The notes beneath the pieces are model-generated. The model made no database searches and had not been told where the DNA came from. It worked only from the letters and a program-made list of their open reading frames with translations. Of a DNA stretch of 64,000 nucleotides, positions 1 through 10,501 are shown piece by piece; position 1 is the stretch's first letter; each line of letters opens with the position of its first letter. Source of the DNA: Morinoia aosen (taxonomy: Eukaryota; Arthropoda; Malacostraca; Amphipoda; Talitridae); the NCBI GenBank assembly GCA_030386875.1, contig CM059570.1, forward strand, positions 33,223,422 through 33,287,421, given 5' to 3'. A program made the position numbers and the translations under genes.

Positions 1-446
1 CAGAGATATCCCTCTAGATTTGCTTGAGTTCTGAACCTAAAGATAGAAGTTCATTTCATAGCAATTCTTCCAATGATGCTTCTATTAGTACCTCATAATA
101 AATATTAATTCAGGTTTGCACGACCTATCTTGGTGAATTGTGAAGTATTTAGACCTTATTAAGTGAAAGCTAATACAATACTCATTAGGCAATCCTTTCA
201 TTCCAATAATTTTAGTATTTGAATTGCTATGATGGCTCAGTGTAAAAAAAAAACTTCAAAATGATTTTTCTTCTGATTAAAATTATTATCATTATTGTTC
301 AAAACAGGAAATTGCTTTCCAGGAATATTTTTGTTTGTGAAATATATATGTAAGTTCAAATTCCTTACAATTATAAAGATAGACATAAAACTTATTATAG
401 ATATGACATCAAAAATTTTAGGTTCCAACTACGGTCAATAAGAAGG
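1..446. other. AT-rich stretch, no gene seen
   Basis: No supported coding region. Around 48-80 the bases weakly resemble the region near 1502-1540, at the end of the first transposase-like exon. This may be a decayed partial copy of it, but the match is too short to be sure. Confidence 0.4.
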
Positions 447-935
447 ATTAAGGGGGACAAAAAACTAAATTTTAATATGTGGACAGATTGCTCAGAAATT
501 TGCCCAGCTTATGTAATTTTTTAAAAGAATAACATTTTGCTCTATGTAAATTTCGTGATTTTGGCCACAGTTTTTGAGAAAGTGAGGAATATTTTTCATA
601 ATACATGGGATTTTTTTTGGACACTTCATAGGAATGGAAGTCTGAGTTTTTATATTCTAGAACAAAAACTAAGAAAGTTTTAGAATCTTTGTAACATTGC
701 TAGCAAAGTTACATAACTGTTTTTTTCATTTTCCTTTCGTTTTCTGATGAAATGTTGGTCAAAAATTCACGGTTTTTTACCCTCACTATCTATCTTGAAA
801 CCCCTCTTTCGGGGGCTGTAGTACCCGTAACCCCAATAAATTTTAGGACACAACAGCCCCTTCGACTTAATGAACCTTTCTCAGCAAAATTTAAAATTTT
901 TGATCAAATCACTCAGTTGTCCCCCTCAAGTTATT
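447..935. mobile_element. Non-autonomous TIR element, TTAAGGGGGAC type
   Basis: The left end reads ttaagggggacaa. The right end reads ttgtccccctcaa, which is its inverted complement with one mismatch, giving 13-bp terminal inverted repeats about 480 bp apart. A TTAA at the left end suggests a TTAA-targeting superfamily (piggyBac or Kolobok), but the right TTAA is degenerate. The interior shares a recognisable block (gaacaaaaac, then a stretch like agttttagaatcttt) with 7887-8165 and 8620-8880, so this is a dispersed family. No transposase is encoded. Confidence 0.5.
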
Positions 936-1124
936 AAGAACTTTTTCAAACATGTGGTAACACTACAAGTTCTATTGTGATTTACTTTAACTGTGTATTT
1001 TGATATGAGATGTAGAGTTTTTGAATCAAACTGATGAACACAAGCAAAATCATTGCCTGTAAAATGATTCAATGTGAATATTTTTTTAACCCTCAGAGTC
1101 ATTCAGCTTGAAATTTACTTTCAG

Positions 1125-1519
1125 GAAATGCCTTCACAGAAACGCAAATTATTTTCTGAATTGTCAACGCGGCAGAAGCATCGAAGGATTGTTGAAAGAA
1201 TTTTTTCAGAAGATGATTCAGATGAAGCAGTTTCTCATACTTTCCCAGTTGAAGATTGGTGTGATTCGAAATCTTGTTTTTATGATAAACTTATCCCAGA
1301 ATCCTCCAAAAATGCTATTGAAGCGAACTGCTCAAAGTTGTCGAGCGATACTCTTCCTGATAACAGATCAGACATGTTCACTGAAGACATTGCTCCATTG
1401 AAAAGTCAAAATTCAATAGGTGATGTTCCTAATCGCATAGGGTCAATCAAAGAACCTTCAGAAGAATGTCAGAGCTCAACCAGTGATACTCCTGAGCATA
1501 GTGATATCTTCATTTCATA
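1125..1519 (+). pseudogene. First exon of a transposase-derived gene (CACTA/Transposase_21-like), degraded
   Basis: A polypyrimidine tract and AG at 1123-1124 are followed by an ATG at 1128. The frame then runs 130 codons to a stop at 1518-1520. The product begins MPSQKRKLFSELSTRQKHRR and is rich in Ser, Asp and Glu with a basic N-terminus. That fits the N-terminal region of transposase-derived arthropod proteins in which acidic and serine-rich sequence precedes the catalytic part. After about codon 127 a different frame continues sensibly (a Ser/Asp/Cys-rich stretch reaching about 1614), so a frameshift near 1510-1515 is likely. The next pieces downstream on the same strand belong to the same gene. 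I infer a dead transposon or a decayed host gene derived from one. The exact superfamily is uncertain. Confidence 0.5.
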
Positions 1520-1653
1520 GCGATTCCTCAAGTGATTGTTCAAGCAATTGTGTCCGAGATTGCAATTTTAGCGTTACTCCACGAACTACATCGGACAATC
1601 TTGAAAAAATCCTCTGAAAAACAATTGTCAAGTGATTGTTCAAGTAGACTGTT

Positions 1654-2174
1654 ATGCGATTTAATGTGATTCACCCATCTATTCCGATGACTGCCAAAGC
1701 TCTAAAAGAATCGTATCAAGGTGTGAACGTTGAAACAATGAGTGAATTTGGAGAGTATGTTCTGTACACAAATTCACGAAAATATTGTGCATATCCAATT
1801 TTAATAAAGTTTATGCACATTGAAAAGCTTGTGTGTGCAGGTTTGTATTGCACAAACACTCCTGACACCACCTGAAATTTTTCTTGACCAGTTCATCAAA
1901 GACTTAATGACATGCTCCGATGAGGAGCTATTTGAAGCAAATGATGGGACACTCCGGCTACAATAGTTGTGAACGATGTGTGCAAAAAGGAGAGTATTGG
2001 GGTGGGCATGTTGCTCTCCTTGAAACTGAATGTGATGTAAGAACAAACGACTCATTCAAATCTAACGCTGACCGTGATCATCATCTCAAAGAAAAGACAT
2101 CTCCTCTTCTGTCAATATTAGATTTTCTAATGGTTTCACATTTTGTTCTTGATTATATGCACCTTGCATGCTGA
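1654..2174 (+). pseudogene. Transposase core fragment, CACTA/Transposase_21-like
   Basis: Two adjacent reading frames (1654-1872 and 1920-2171) give a recognisable order of motifs: GVNVETMSEFGEY; then after a shift an LPPEIFLDQFIKDL segment; then GHSGYNSCERCVQKGEY (a Cys-x2-Cys knuckle), RTNDSFKSNADRDHH, SPLLSILDFLMVSHFVLDYMHL. This is the pattern of animal proteins with GHTGYxxCExC...RTxxSFR...HH...SPLL...DYMHLVCLG, which are usually classed with EnSpm/CACTA-like transposases. At least two frameshifts separate the parts, and a stop follows DYMHLAC. The rest of the catalytic domain is absent. Family membership is established knowledge from memory; the superfamily label is inference. Confidence 0.62.
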
Positions 2175-2268
2175 TAATGTCGATTCTCAAAGTGAAAATA
2201 ATGCACAACCTGAAGAGAACTGGGCTACATCTCGAGTGAAGAAAATTCTTGCACAGTCAAGTAACTAT
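2175..2268 (+). pseudogene. Probable end of the transposase-like exon with splice donor
   Basis: In the frame shifted relative to the DYMHLAC segment, the sequence reads ADNVDSQSENNAQPEENWAT, then SRVKKILAQS, and meets a GTAACT donor-like site at about 2264. Codons are open and the residue choice is protein-like. I read it as a short coding piece joined to the transposase remnant, with moderate doubt about its exact ends. Confidence 0.35.
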
Positions 2269-2955
2269 TTTCTTACATATCCTTACTTATTTTTTGTGCA
2301 TTGATCGTTCTAAAATTTACAAAATTTAAATCTTCAAAAGAAATCCACAGATTTTAGAGGACGTGTCACTTCCTCTAATGTTGAATCTTTTGAATTTTCT
2401 AATGATATTTATACACGAGAAGTATTTAAATTGATAGCAAATCAAGAATGAGTTGTTGCAATCAACAATTTAAGAAGCAATGACTCAAACTATTTGCTTC
2501 TATTATGCATGCACTAAGTATTTCATTTCTTTGGATGTTATATTGTATAGCAATGGATTTTATGTGTAGATGAGCAAAAAGCTTATTTGATATAGCTGTG
2601 GGCCTGAGAGAAATTCCGGACTGGGATTATGACCCTATCAAATCTTCTTTTGTCTCCCTTTTCTTTGGCACTGATAACCCTTGTTTGACTGGTGCACTGC
2701 ATCTCACATCCCTCAGCAAATGCCACAGTAGGTGAACAGTTTCAATTCATGAAGGTATGACAAATGCATGAGTCAGGTTTAGTTGGCTAACACAACAGCT
2801 TCATTTCAAGTAGTGTTACTTCCATGCATTTTTTATTTTTCTTTCCACTTAAGCTTTTTAAATGCTAAACAAACTTCTGTAAATTTACGTAAATGTTCAG
2901 TAATAAAATTGCATCTGTAATTAATACGATGCCATTTTTTCATTCTTGCATTCAG
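2269..2955 (+). other. Intron-like AT-rich stretch
   Basis: AT-rich and without a convincing frame apart from a possible short open piece at 2344-2450. It ends in a polypyrimidine-AG acceptor at 2951-2955. Confidence 0.35.
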
Positions 2956-3228
2956 GTACATTTAGAGGTGCTGAACTGAAGCTGTACACTCCTGGTGGCA
3001 ATGAGACTGACACAGTTCAGCAACCTGAGTGTTCATCTTTTGTGTCATCGTCTGGAGCTTCAACTCAGTATACTACTTCTTCTCCTGCCGCAGCTCGGTC
3101 TATTGCTTCTTCAGCTGCTTCGACTCAGTTGCTTCATCTGCAGCTACCTGTGGGGCACCCTAACAAAGTGCTTTCAAGTTACACAAGCACATTGCTCCCA
3201 CACCCGTTTCAATTACAGACCCATGCAG
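2956..3228 (+). pseudogene. Exon of the transposase-derived gene, Ser/Ala-rich
   Basis: It is bounded by an acceptor (ttcttgcattcag, AG at 2954-2955) and a donor (atgcag then gtaatg, GT at 3229-3230). The open frame reads GTFRGAELKLYTPGGNE, then a low-complexity Ser/Thr/Ala/Gln stretch with an internally repeated SSxAxxTQ pattern. Exon and splice-site agreement supports a spliced gene. The sequence itself gives no function and is probably a disordered linker. It lies downstream of the transposase-like fragment and upstream of a helical C-terminal exon on the same strand. Confidence 0.45.
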
Positions 3229-3432
3229 GTAATGCTGTTAAATATAGCAGTTAATTATTATGTAATAGAATCCTTGATAACAGATATTGTCATGAATTGT
3301 TACATATCTTGTTGATTGGTCATTTATAGGCAAGAGAATGCATGAACTACATGTTTGGAATGTACAAATTATTCTATTTAATTTCGTCTTGGAATTTGTT
3401 TTTTCCCCACACATTTTCACTTATTTTCAGAA

Positions 3433-3465
3433 ACATCTATCAGGCAAAAATGTGTAACATGTATG
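3433..3465 (+). pseudogene. Possible 33-34 nt micro-exon
   Basis: An acceptor-like cacttattttcag precedes about 34 nt that read ETSIRQKCVTC in the phase left open by the exon ending at 3228. A GTGTAC donor-like site follows. Using it would restore phase into the exon at 3755, which direct joining of 3228 to 3755 does not. This is a prediction from phase and splice signals only. Confidence 0.25.
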
Positions 3466-3754
3466 TGTACTTCTTTTCTCTATATCATATTTTAAAAATG
3501 GAAAAAATAAACATTCATGTTTCTTGGAGTTTCATGAGTTTCATTTTTAAATCGTGACTTAGACCTTTAACTTTAAAGGGATGTTACCTGGGTTGGTTGC
3601 ACTCAATTACCTGTAATAACTTTGGTTACTCAAGTTAAAGTTTACCCTACTTTGAAATGTTAGCTGAAAAATTTTTCTATTACTCCTGTGTCTAACTATA
3701 TTTTATTCTAATCTCCATAATAGACCTATGTTTATTTTTTGACTTTTATTTCAG

Positions 3755-3959
3755 GAAGGACAGTACTGCGATTGAGAAGATCAACAATAAGATTGAAGTT
3801 CTGCTCAACATGTCTCGCTCAAACAGACGTGACATCAAGAAAATTTTGCCCATTCTTGAACCTCAGAAGCCTTCTGCCACCTGTGTTCAGCCTGTCTCAA
3901 CATTTCATCGAGCAACGTCAATGGAGGAGCTTGACCAAATAGCGACCAATCAAACAGTG
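3755..3959 (+). pseudogene. Helical C-terminal exon of the transposase-derived gene
   Basis: The acceptor is ttttatttcag (AG at 3753-3754). The frame beginning at 3756 reads KDSTAIEKINNKIEVLLNMS, RSNRRDIKKILPILEP..., SMEELDQIATNQTV and reaches a GTGAGG donor-like site at about 3960. Without splicing it would stop at 3981-3983. The N-terminal half has the heptad character of a coiled coil. The SMEELDQ segment resembles the entry to the DUF4806 domain seen in many arthropod transposon-derived proteins, which is inference. Further exons would lie beyond, and I did not find them. Confidence 0.42.
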
Positions 3960-3983
3960 GTGAGGAAACCCAATAGCTATTAA

Positions 3984-5352
3984 TAATTCAATACCACAAA
4001 AACAATCCTGAGGTTGAGTAACGCATTCTAATTTTTACGTGGATAAGATTATTTCTTCATTATGCATATGCTCCAGGCTGTCACAATACGTACATCCATA
4101 CCTAGTGATTGCTCTTACGTTAATAGATACCCCATAAGCTTTAGGAGTTATCGTAGTGTAGGGCTCAATATCCCGTACAGAGCGGAAGATTAATCTAAAC
4201 TATCATTTTATAGAAGCTAATATAACTGGTATACAAGACTTCAGGACTAAAATGTCTGAGACATATTATTTTCGGTTGGGGATTTAGCAACTCTTGAATC
4301 CGTTAATGACGATCGTTAACTTTTGATGCCAGTTCAAAATAAAATATTGTTCGAGTAAAATGGCATTTAATAATAAATTATCAGACTGTACAGATTAATG
4401 GATGTTTTATTCCTGTCATGTACAATGATTATACTTCTAAGTTCCGGATGTTATGTTCTACTGACATGTTAAGTCAAATCTGAAAATGATCTCCGGAAAA
4501 TTATTATTGGGTTCAACAGCCGCCCTCCTGATCTTAAGATGCATAAGTATCAAAGTATATAATTTTGACATGGAAAAAACATGAAGTTGGTCAGTGATCG
4601 CACACATTAAATTGATCATTTTTCGAAAGTAATTCATATTTTAGGCTATGATTGCTGTCTTTGCAACACCTGCTCGCAGACGTGGTGAATTATCTCAAAC
4701 AAACTGAACTGACAGAGTTATTCATCATTTCTAGAGAAATAACACTCCATAGCAACTCTTCCGAAGGAGGTAGAAACTGTATGAATTTCGATTCTACTTA
4801 GTCGTTTAAATATCCAATCATCGAAGTTCCGCAATTGTTTCATTCGCTTCGTTTGTACATCCGATTAGGTGAATGAAGTTTCGTTTTAATGAACTGTCGT
4901 TAGTTTAAGAACGCTTATGTTTATGGCTTCTTCATTTCTTGTTCTCAAGTGAGCGTTGATTATAAAGGCAAATTCAACTGAATGCGTCCTGGTCATTCAG
5001 CATGATACGGTGTTGATAAGAGATTTAAATGCGATTAGAGTTTCATCCGTACAGTTAGGCCATTCCTCACATGGAGTACGTATTTTATTTCGATACTACA
5101 CACAATAACAATGCATCTTCTATCACTAGAGGACTGAGCTCCAGCGATGCGTTGGCGTCAGTTTGCGGGACACCACGCGGCGAATGATGCAGCGTATCAC
5201 GACGGCTGATGTAGCTAAAGAAATGTCCTACTCGGGATTATTAAGACAGGCTCTCCAACGGACGAAAATATCTTTCAAGGAGCATCCAGCCTGCCAGTTG
5301 ATATTAGGTTCGTGTAAGCTCATACTTTTTTTGGTTCATAGAGAACCTACAT
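3984..5352. other. No gene seen
   Basis: About 1.4 kb without a supported reading frame, recognisable repeat or RNA gene. Confidence 0.4.
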
Positions 5353-5353
5353 G

Positions 5354-5516
5354 GAAGACTGTTGTCTATTGAAATTACACTACGATCAAATACAGTACGT
5401 AAAATCGGTAATTTAATGCTATAATAAATGAAAAAATGCGCTGTTTTTTCTTTAAAGCATTGTTTATTCTTAAATGTATTTGATCGTAGTGTAATTGCAA
5501 TAAACAACAGTCCTCT
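5354..5516. repeat. Fold-back element with about 40-bp arms
   Basis: The arm 5354-5394 (gaagactgttgtctattg...atcaaataca) is the near-perfect inverted complement of 5474-5516 (tgtatttgatcgtagtg...acaacagtcctc), with about 80 bp between them. It is a small palindromic MITE-like unit. No target duplication could be fixed. Confidence 0.6.
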
Positions 5517-5538
5517 AAGTTGCGTTGTAATATCAGTT

Positions 5539-6675
5539 CCCCTCAGGGGAATACAACTATTATATCTATGGGAATTGGCATTTCCAGGGGAAAATTTGAG
5601 AACCGGACCAGATAGATAAGTGAGCGTTTTTCTTGAATAAGACATTTTTGTTTGGTCAAGGACCAGCTTTTTTCGGCTCACTTCCGTCCTGTTTTTCAGC
5701 ATCTCAGACTTTCTTCTTCAACTTTTATCATTGTTTCATAACCTTCCTACGTGACATTCTGTTTCTGTGTGCGCGGAATCCTATACGGGAACACCTCTTG
5801 TGCATAGATTTCACTTTCCCTTGTCTCTAGAGGGTGTCCCAAATAAACTATACTCAATTTCACGGGCTGTAATTCAAAAACCATTAAGAAATTAGCAAGT
5901 AACATTTTGTGTCTTAGCATTTTTTCCATCTCTGTACAAAATTCCGGGAGAATTGATCCAGCCGTTCTTTGTAAGCAGTATCTTTAGTGACCGATGCTGA
6001 AAACCTGTTTACACTTTTCTGGCAAATTTTGAATGTTATGATATTGAAACCAATGTTTTAAAAGGTATAAACCTTTTATTAAATGGAAAATGCCACTAAA
6101 ATAAAAAAGATATGTTACTCCTATTGTTCGTTTCTTCGGTGTGTCCTCTGTTTCTCTCAATATACAGTTGCATTCGCCTCCTCATTCTCGCTATCACTCG
6201 TCCAAAGTGAGCATCTCCTTGCAGCAAATTGGCGGGTGATGCAAATTGATGATTGCAGCAAAAGTTCCAAATCTCCTTGCAGCAAACGAACAATAGGAGG
6301 AACATTTCGTTGGTGTTCTTTCTTTTAGTGGTATTTTCCATTTAATAAATGAGTAAAAGTTAATAATAACATGGTTTTAATGTCATAAAATTCTAGGTTT
6401 ACCAAAAGTGTTAGAACAGGCTTTCAGTATCGGTCGCTAAACTGCTTAATGAAACGGTTGAAAGAATTTATCTGAAATTTTGTACAGAAATGGAACAAAT
6501 GTTAGGAAACAAAATGTGGCTTCCCATTTTTTTCAAGTTCAATAGTTTCTGAATTATAGCCCTGGAAAATTAGGTATAGGTTTTTTGGGACACCCGGTAA
6601 ACTTAATGATGCCTTCATCCTTTCTCTTTTTGAACATCTTTGGAGTGGTAAGGCAGGCTATTACTAATTTATAAG
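5539..6675 (+). mobile_element. Short retroposon copy, split by a fold-back element
   Basis: The sense-strand head is ccctcagggg plus the gatac/gtatc-type hairpin at 5539-5575. The body runs to about 5829 and resumes at 6600-6675 (atgatgccttcatcc..., ending in aggcaggct and a degenerate tail). The two parts join in register with other copies once 5830-6597 is removed. It is a diverged, old copy of the roughly 355-bp family described at 33334-33697. Confidence 0.7.
5830..6597. mobile_element. 768-bp fold-back DNA transposon, mariner-like ends
   Basis: It is flanked by TA at 5828-5829 and 6598-6599. The ends read gagggtgtcccaaa and, inverted, ccgggtgtcccaaa. Inverted similarity continues for nearly the whole element: the aaatgccactaaaat region near 6085-6102 pairs with 6327-6345, and an inner arm cctattgttcgttt at 6120-6133 pairs with aaacgaacaatagg near 6284-6297. 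The TA duplication and GGGTGTCCC ends fit the Tc1/mariner superfamily. There is no coding capacity. It interrupts a retroposon copy and so is younger than it. Confidence 0.75.
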
Positions 6676-7315
6676 CAATGTAATGGTTTTTTATCCGTAT
6701 AAAATAATTTGATTCAGTCAAAATTACCTTATGAAAAAATTAGCAATAGGGTACAGATATCAAGTGTTGTATTCAGAGTTAAATTAATTGACTTATTCTT
6801 TGATAGCAGCCAAAGTTCCCAATGTTGCTATCACAAGTGGAGCTAGCCTGGCCTGCTCCAAACACAGTGGTAGCTAAAACAGTCATTGGGCAAACATAAT
6901 TTTATTTATTTTGTTTTTATTCGCGCAGTTAATATTACTGATGTATTCCAATTTATCAGGTTCTTTAGCTGCAGTCGGGCATAATGAAGATCAGAGGCTA
7001 AAGGCGTCAGCTATTCCAGAGGTCCAGCGTCGCTGCAAAGATTGGGGCTGGCTCAAAGAGACGACGGATTGAGTCAGAAGTGTCTCCGGCGGAAACGAGT
7101 ACACTTCCACGAAGTCTACTTGCTTCTCCATCTCTTGCTTTGACCGCCTCTCAGACGCCTCATTTGCTTGCTCCGTCGGCATCAGCTGGTCATGCTCCTC
7201 CCTTACCAGGAGTGAATAAAGTTCAAGTTGACTATGAAAATCCTACAAATATTTTTTTTCTACGGGTGATATGAGTGGGGGTGTATAACTTGGCGAAGGT
7301 TGTGCCTTTGAAAAT
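6676..7315. other. No gene seen
   Basis: There is a GC-richer patch at 6970-7220 with short open frames on both strands. I see no motif or splice context that would support a gene. Confidence 0.35.
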
Positions 7316-7676
7316 CCCTGCAGGGGATACAAATATTGTATCTATGAGAATTAGCACTCCCAGGGGGAAAATAAGAGGGCCCGAGCTGAGAGTCAGGTAG
7401 GCCTACTTTTTTGTTAAAACGATCTGTTATTAGTTTTATGAAAGTCCATCTTTTTTCTTTTTCTTTCCATACCGGTTCGCTGCTGTCCGGTTTTTTAGCA
7501 TCTCTGACTTTCTTCTTTAAATTTTATCTTGTTTCATAAACTTTTTTTCCAACTCGCTGTTTCTATGCCCCATCTACATAGATTATGCAGTCCCTAATAA
7601 CCATACTACATGGTGCCTTCCTCATTCCTTTCTTCGATACGATCTTTTTCGTAGCGATAAGGGAGGCTCAACCCTC
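7316..7676 (+). mobile_element. Short retroposon copy, sense on +
   Basis: Nearly full-length. The head is ccctgcagggg at 7316-7326, followed by the tacaaatattgta hairpin, a body with ctgctgtccggttttttagc, and an end at gggaggctcaac. It is substantially diverged, and no clear TSD is visible. Confidence 0.8.
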
Positions 7677-7886
7677 TAACGGCCATCATGACTTTTCGGT
7701 CCTCCTTCAAGAATAGCCTCAATATATTATATTTCTTGTAATTTTGTTCTCTAATGTGTACTAAGGAATTCACTGCCGAGGGGTAGCTCCATCCTCGTTC
7801 TGAAACCTGTCACTCCCTGATGGCAGAGTAGGTCTTCTGATGGTAGTTATTTTTACGATTATTTGAAGAGTAAAATGCTGACGCTG

Positions 7887-8169
7887 AAGGGTTAAGGGGG
7901 CCCTCCCGTCAAATCTGAGTTTTGATCCGATTGGCCTGAAATTTGGCCAGTATATGTATTTTTGAAAGAAAAACATTTTGTTCGCGTAACTTTTTTATTA
8001 AGGCCTTAGTTTTTTCGAAAAATTTGAAATATTAGTTTTTCAGTTTTTTATACATATTTCAAAAAGATAGAAGTTCAAATGTTTTTATGGTGGAACAAAT
8101 TCAAAGACAGTTTTGGAATCCTTGGAACATTTCTAAGAAAGTGATAGTCCTTTTTTGTATATGAATTTT

Positions 8170-8208
<39 letters not shown>

Positions 8209-8890
8209 TTATGATACCAATGTATGAAATATAGCGAATTTTTGTTTTTAGACTATGATAAAAATAATTAAAATGTACAAATTATAAAAAAAGACTATCA
8301 GTTTGTTAGAAATGTTCCAAGGATTCTAAAACTGTCTTTGTTTTCTTGCTAGCATAGAGAATCAATGACTTCTTTTCTTTTGAATGTTGAAAATAAGTAA
8401 CTATACAGTACAGGCCAAAAATAAAACTTTTTGTTTATGTGTAATTTAATGGGAAATTTATGAATTGAATGTTGTTTGTATTTCGATAATCTATATTCAT
8501 TTGTATTTCGATAATCTATATGCATAACTTCATTTTCCCACTGTGAATATATTATATATATTGTAATTTCCTTATAATTTTTTATTTATATTTTTCATAA
8601 AAAAAATTATGATTTTTTTTATTTTCAATCTGATCCATATGAAATTTGAGTGGAATAGGTACCTTTCATAAAGAAACACAATTTCTTTCATACATTTTTC
8701 TGATTCAGGCCTTAGTTTTTGAAAAAATTGACATATTGGTATTTAGTCCATTGGTATTGATGTTTCAAATGAATAGAACTCATTGAGGTTTTATGCTAGA
8801 ACAAAAACAAAGACAGTTTTAGAATCCTTGGAACATATATAACAAAGATATAGTAGCAATTTTTTATTTTCTCGTTTTTTTCTTTTTTAT
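7887..8890. repeat. Cluster of an AT-rich dispersed repeat
   Basis: Direct copies lie at about 7887-8165 and 8620-8880, and an inverted piece lies at about 8285-8370. All share a block around gaacaaa...aaagacagttttggaatcc(t)tggaac. The 7887 copy begins ttaagggggccctcc, like the left end of the element at 447. A (TA)n run separates the copies. The element class is not determined. Confidence 0.6.
8171..8205. repeat. (TA)n microsatellite
   Basis: About 17 uninterrupted TA units inside the AT-rich repeat cluster. Confidence 0.95.
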
Positions 8891-8914
8891 ATGGGGTCGA
8901 AAATTCAAGATTTT

Positions 8915-9193
8915 GGTAGGCTTTCTTTTTGTTGAAATAAAATGTTTTTGTTATGTTAAAGACTAACTTTTTTCGGTTACTGATGTCCTGTTTTTCAGCA
9001 CCTACTGCTTTCTTCTTGAACTTTGGTCTCGTTTCATAATCTTTTTTCACTACTTACTGTTGTTATGCCCTCTCTGCGTAGATTCCGCGTTTCCTTAACT
9101 TCATACTAAATGATGCCTTCCTCCTTCCTCACTTTGGATCTCATTTATTGCTGCGAGTAGGGAGGCTGACACTAACAACTAATCTAATTATAT
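8915..9193 (+). mobile_element. 5'-truncated short retroposon copy, sense on +
   Basis: It starts at the internal position ggtaggctttctttttg and runs to the tail ctaatctaattat. The hairpin head is missing, as expected from incomplete reverse transcription. Confidence 0.8.
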
Positions 9194-10260
9194 CTTTTAT
9201 TTTCGTTTAATCAAACAGGAGGTATTTGCATTGCAAAAATTTCTGTGTTGTAGCACCATTTTTATGGGAAAGTTGTATTTGAAATATTTTGAGTTGTATA
9301 TTTGCTTATGATGTGAATATCTGGTAAATTGATAATTCTAAAGAAATTACAAACGTTAGAGCCGCACAAAAGCGGGAGGTGGAGGGCTACTTCTGAAGAG
9401 GTGTAGCTGTGAAGGATAACCTCGCCCTCTGCTACTTGCGACTCGAGTGCATTAGTGCAGGCCCTGTCGTCTCCTCATCTCAATTAATTAAGAGACTAAG
9501 ATGTGTAGTGGTTATGAGAGTTTGACATAGTAGATATTTGATGTGTAAGAATGGAAGTGCGCAAATTTAATTCAAAATTAGTAAAATTTTCTTAGTTATC
9601 GGTTGCTTGATGAGACCTTTTGTGGTGGTGGTGGTTAATTTTAAATGAAAGTTACATACGTAGTGTTTGTAGTGATGAATCTTACAAACAACCTGTGATA
9701 AAATTCTTTGCGTGCCGAATATATTTTTGTAAGAATTTATTTCAATAGTTGAATGATGGCTGCTGAAAATGAAATAAAAATATTTGTTGAACATCTGGAA
9801 TGTTTTAACCTATTTATTAATCACTGGCAATTTAAAATGACTTTATATTTTTTGTGAGACTTATCGTAATTGTCTCGTGCTCGACGATGAAGATGACAAT
9901 TTGAGCCTTCTTACTGTAGCATTCATCAGCATCGCAGCTATTTTTTCTAATAATGCATTGTTACTTGTTACAATAGGCCTCACCCTGTGACACTAATCTG
10001 TTCAATTATCGCAATTTGCAAGAAACTTGCCGAAATATATAGACAGTATTAAACGTATTTCTTGAATTAAAATAAGTAATTTCGGAATTTTTGTGCAGTC
10101 TTCAAATTCGTGGTAATTGGACAGATGCATTTCATGAGGTGTGGCCTATTGTTTTTGGGAGCAATTCGCCATTTTTGGGACAAATCGTTGCACTGCTTAT
10201 GAATCTCCTGGAATATAGTGGTTAGAGTAGCCATTTATAAGGTTAAATCAACGGTAATTA
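9194..10260. other. No gene seen
   Basis: Mostly AT-rich, with a GC-richer island at 9360-9480. No tRNA fold, coding frame or repeat could be supported. Confidence 0.35.
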
Positions 10261-10267
10261 TCGAAAG

Positions 10268-10501
10268 TTTTGAACGAAGACCGACTATAATAAACGTTTA
10301 ACTGCCGGTAATTGACTGGTTAACATCGTCGGTCTTCGTCCAAAATTCACGATAAAAACCGGTAATTTATCGTAAATCGGACGATAATAGGGGACATTCG
10401 CGACACTAATTCTGACGATATATCGTCGGTTTATAGGAAGAAGAAGATGATAATTACTGGTAAATTCGGACGTAAATTTTCGTCGGTCAGACGAAAAATT
10501 T
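10268..10501. repeat. Cluster of nested hairpins rich in GACCGAC
   Basis: Arms 10268-10285 (ttttgaacgaagaccgac) and 10328-10345 (gtcggtcttcgtccaaaa) are inverted complements with one mismatch. A second hairpin at 10474-10501 has arms aaattttcgtc and gacgaaaaattt around ggtca. acgatatatcgt near 10417 is itself a palindrome. The density of inverted gtcgg/ccgac motifs suggests an unclassified palindromic transposon remnant. Confidence 0.55.

Noticed and set aside
5304-5702. 132-codon frame on the minus strand
   Set aside because: Crosses the boundary of the fold-back repeat and a retroposon copy; repeat sequence only.
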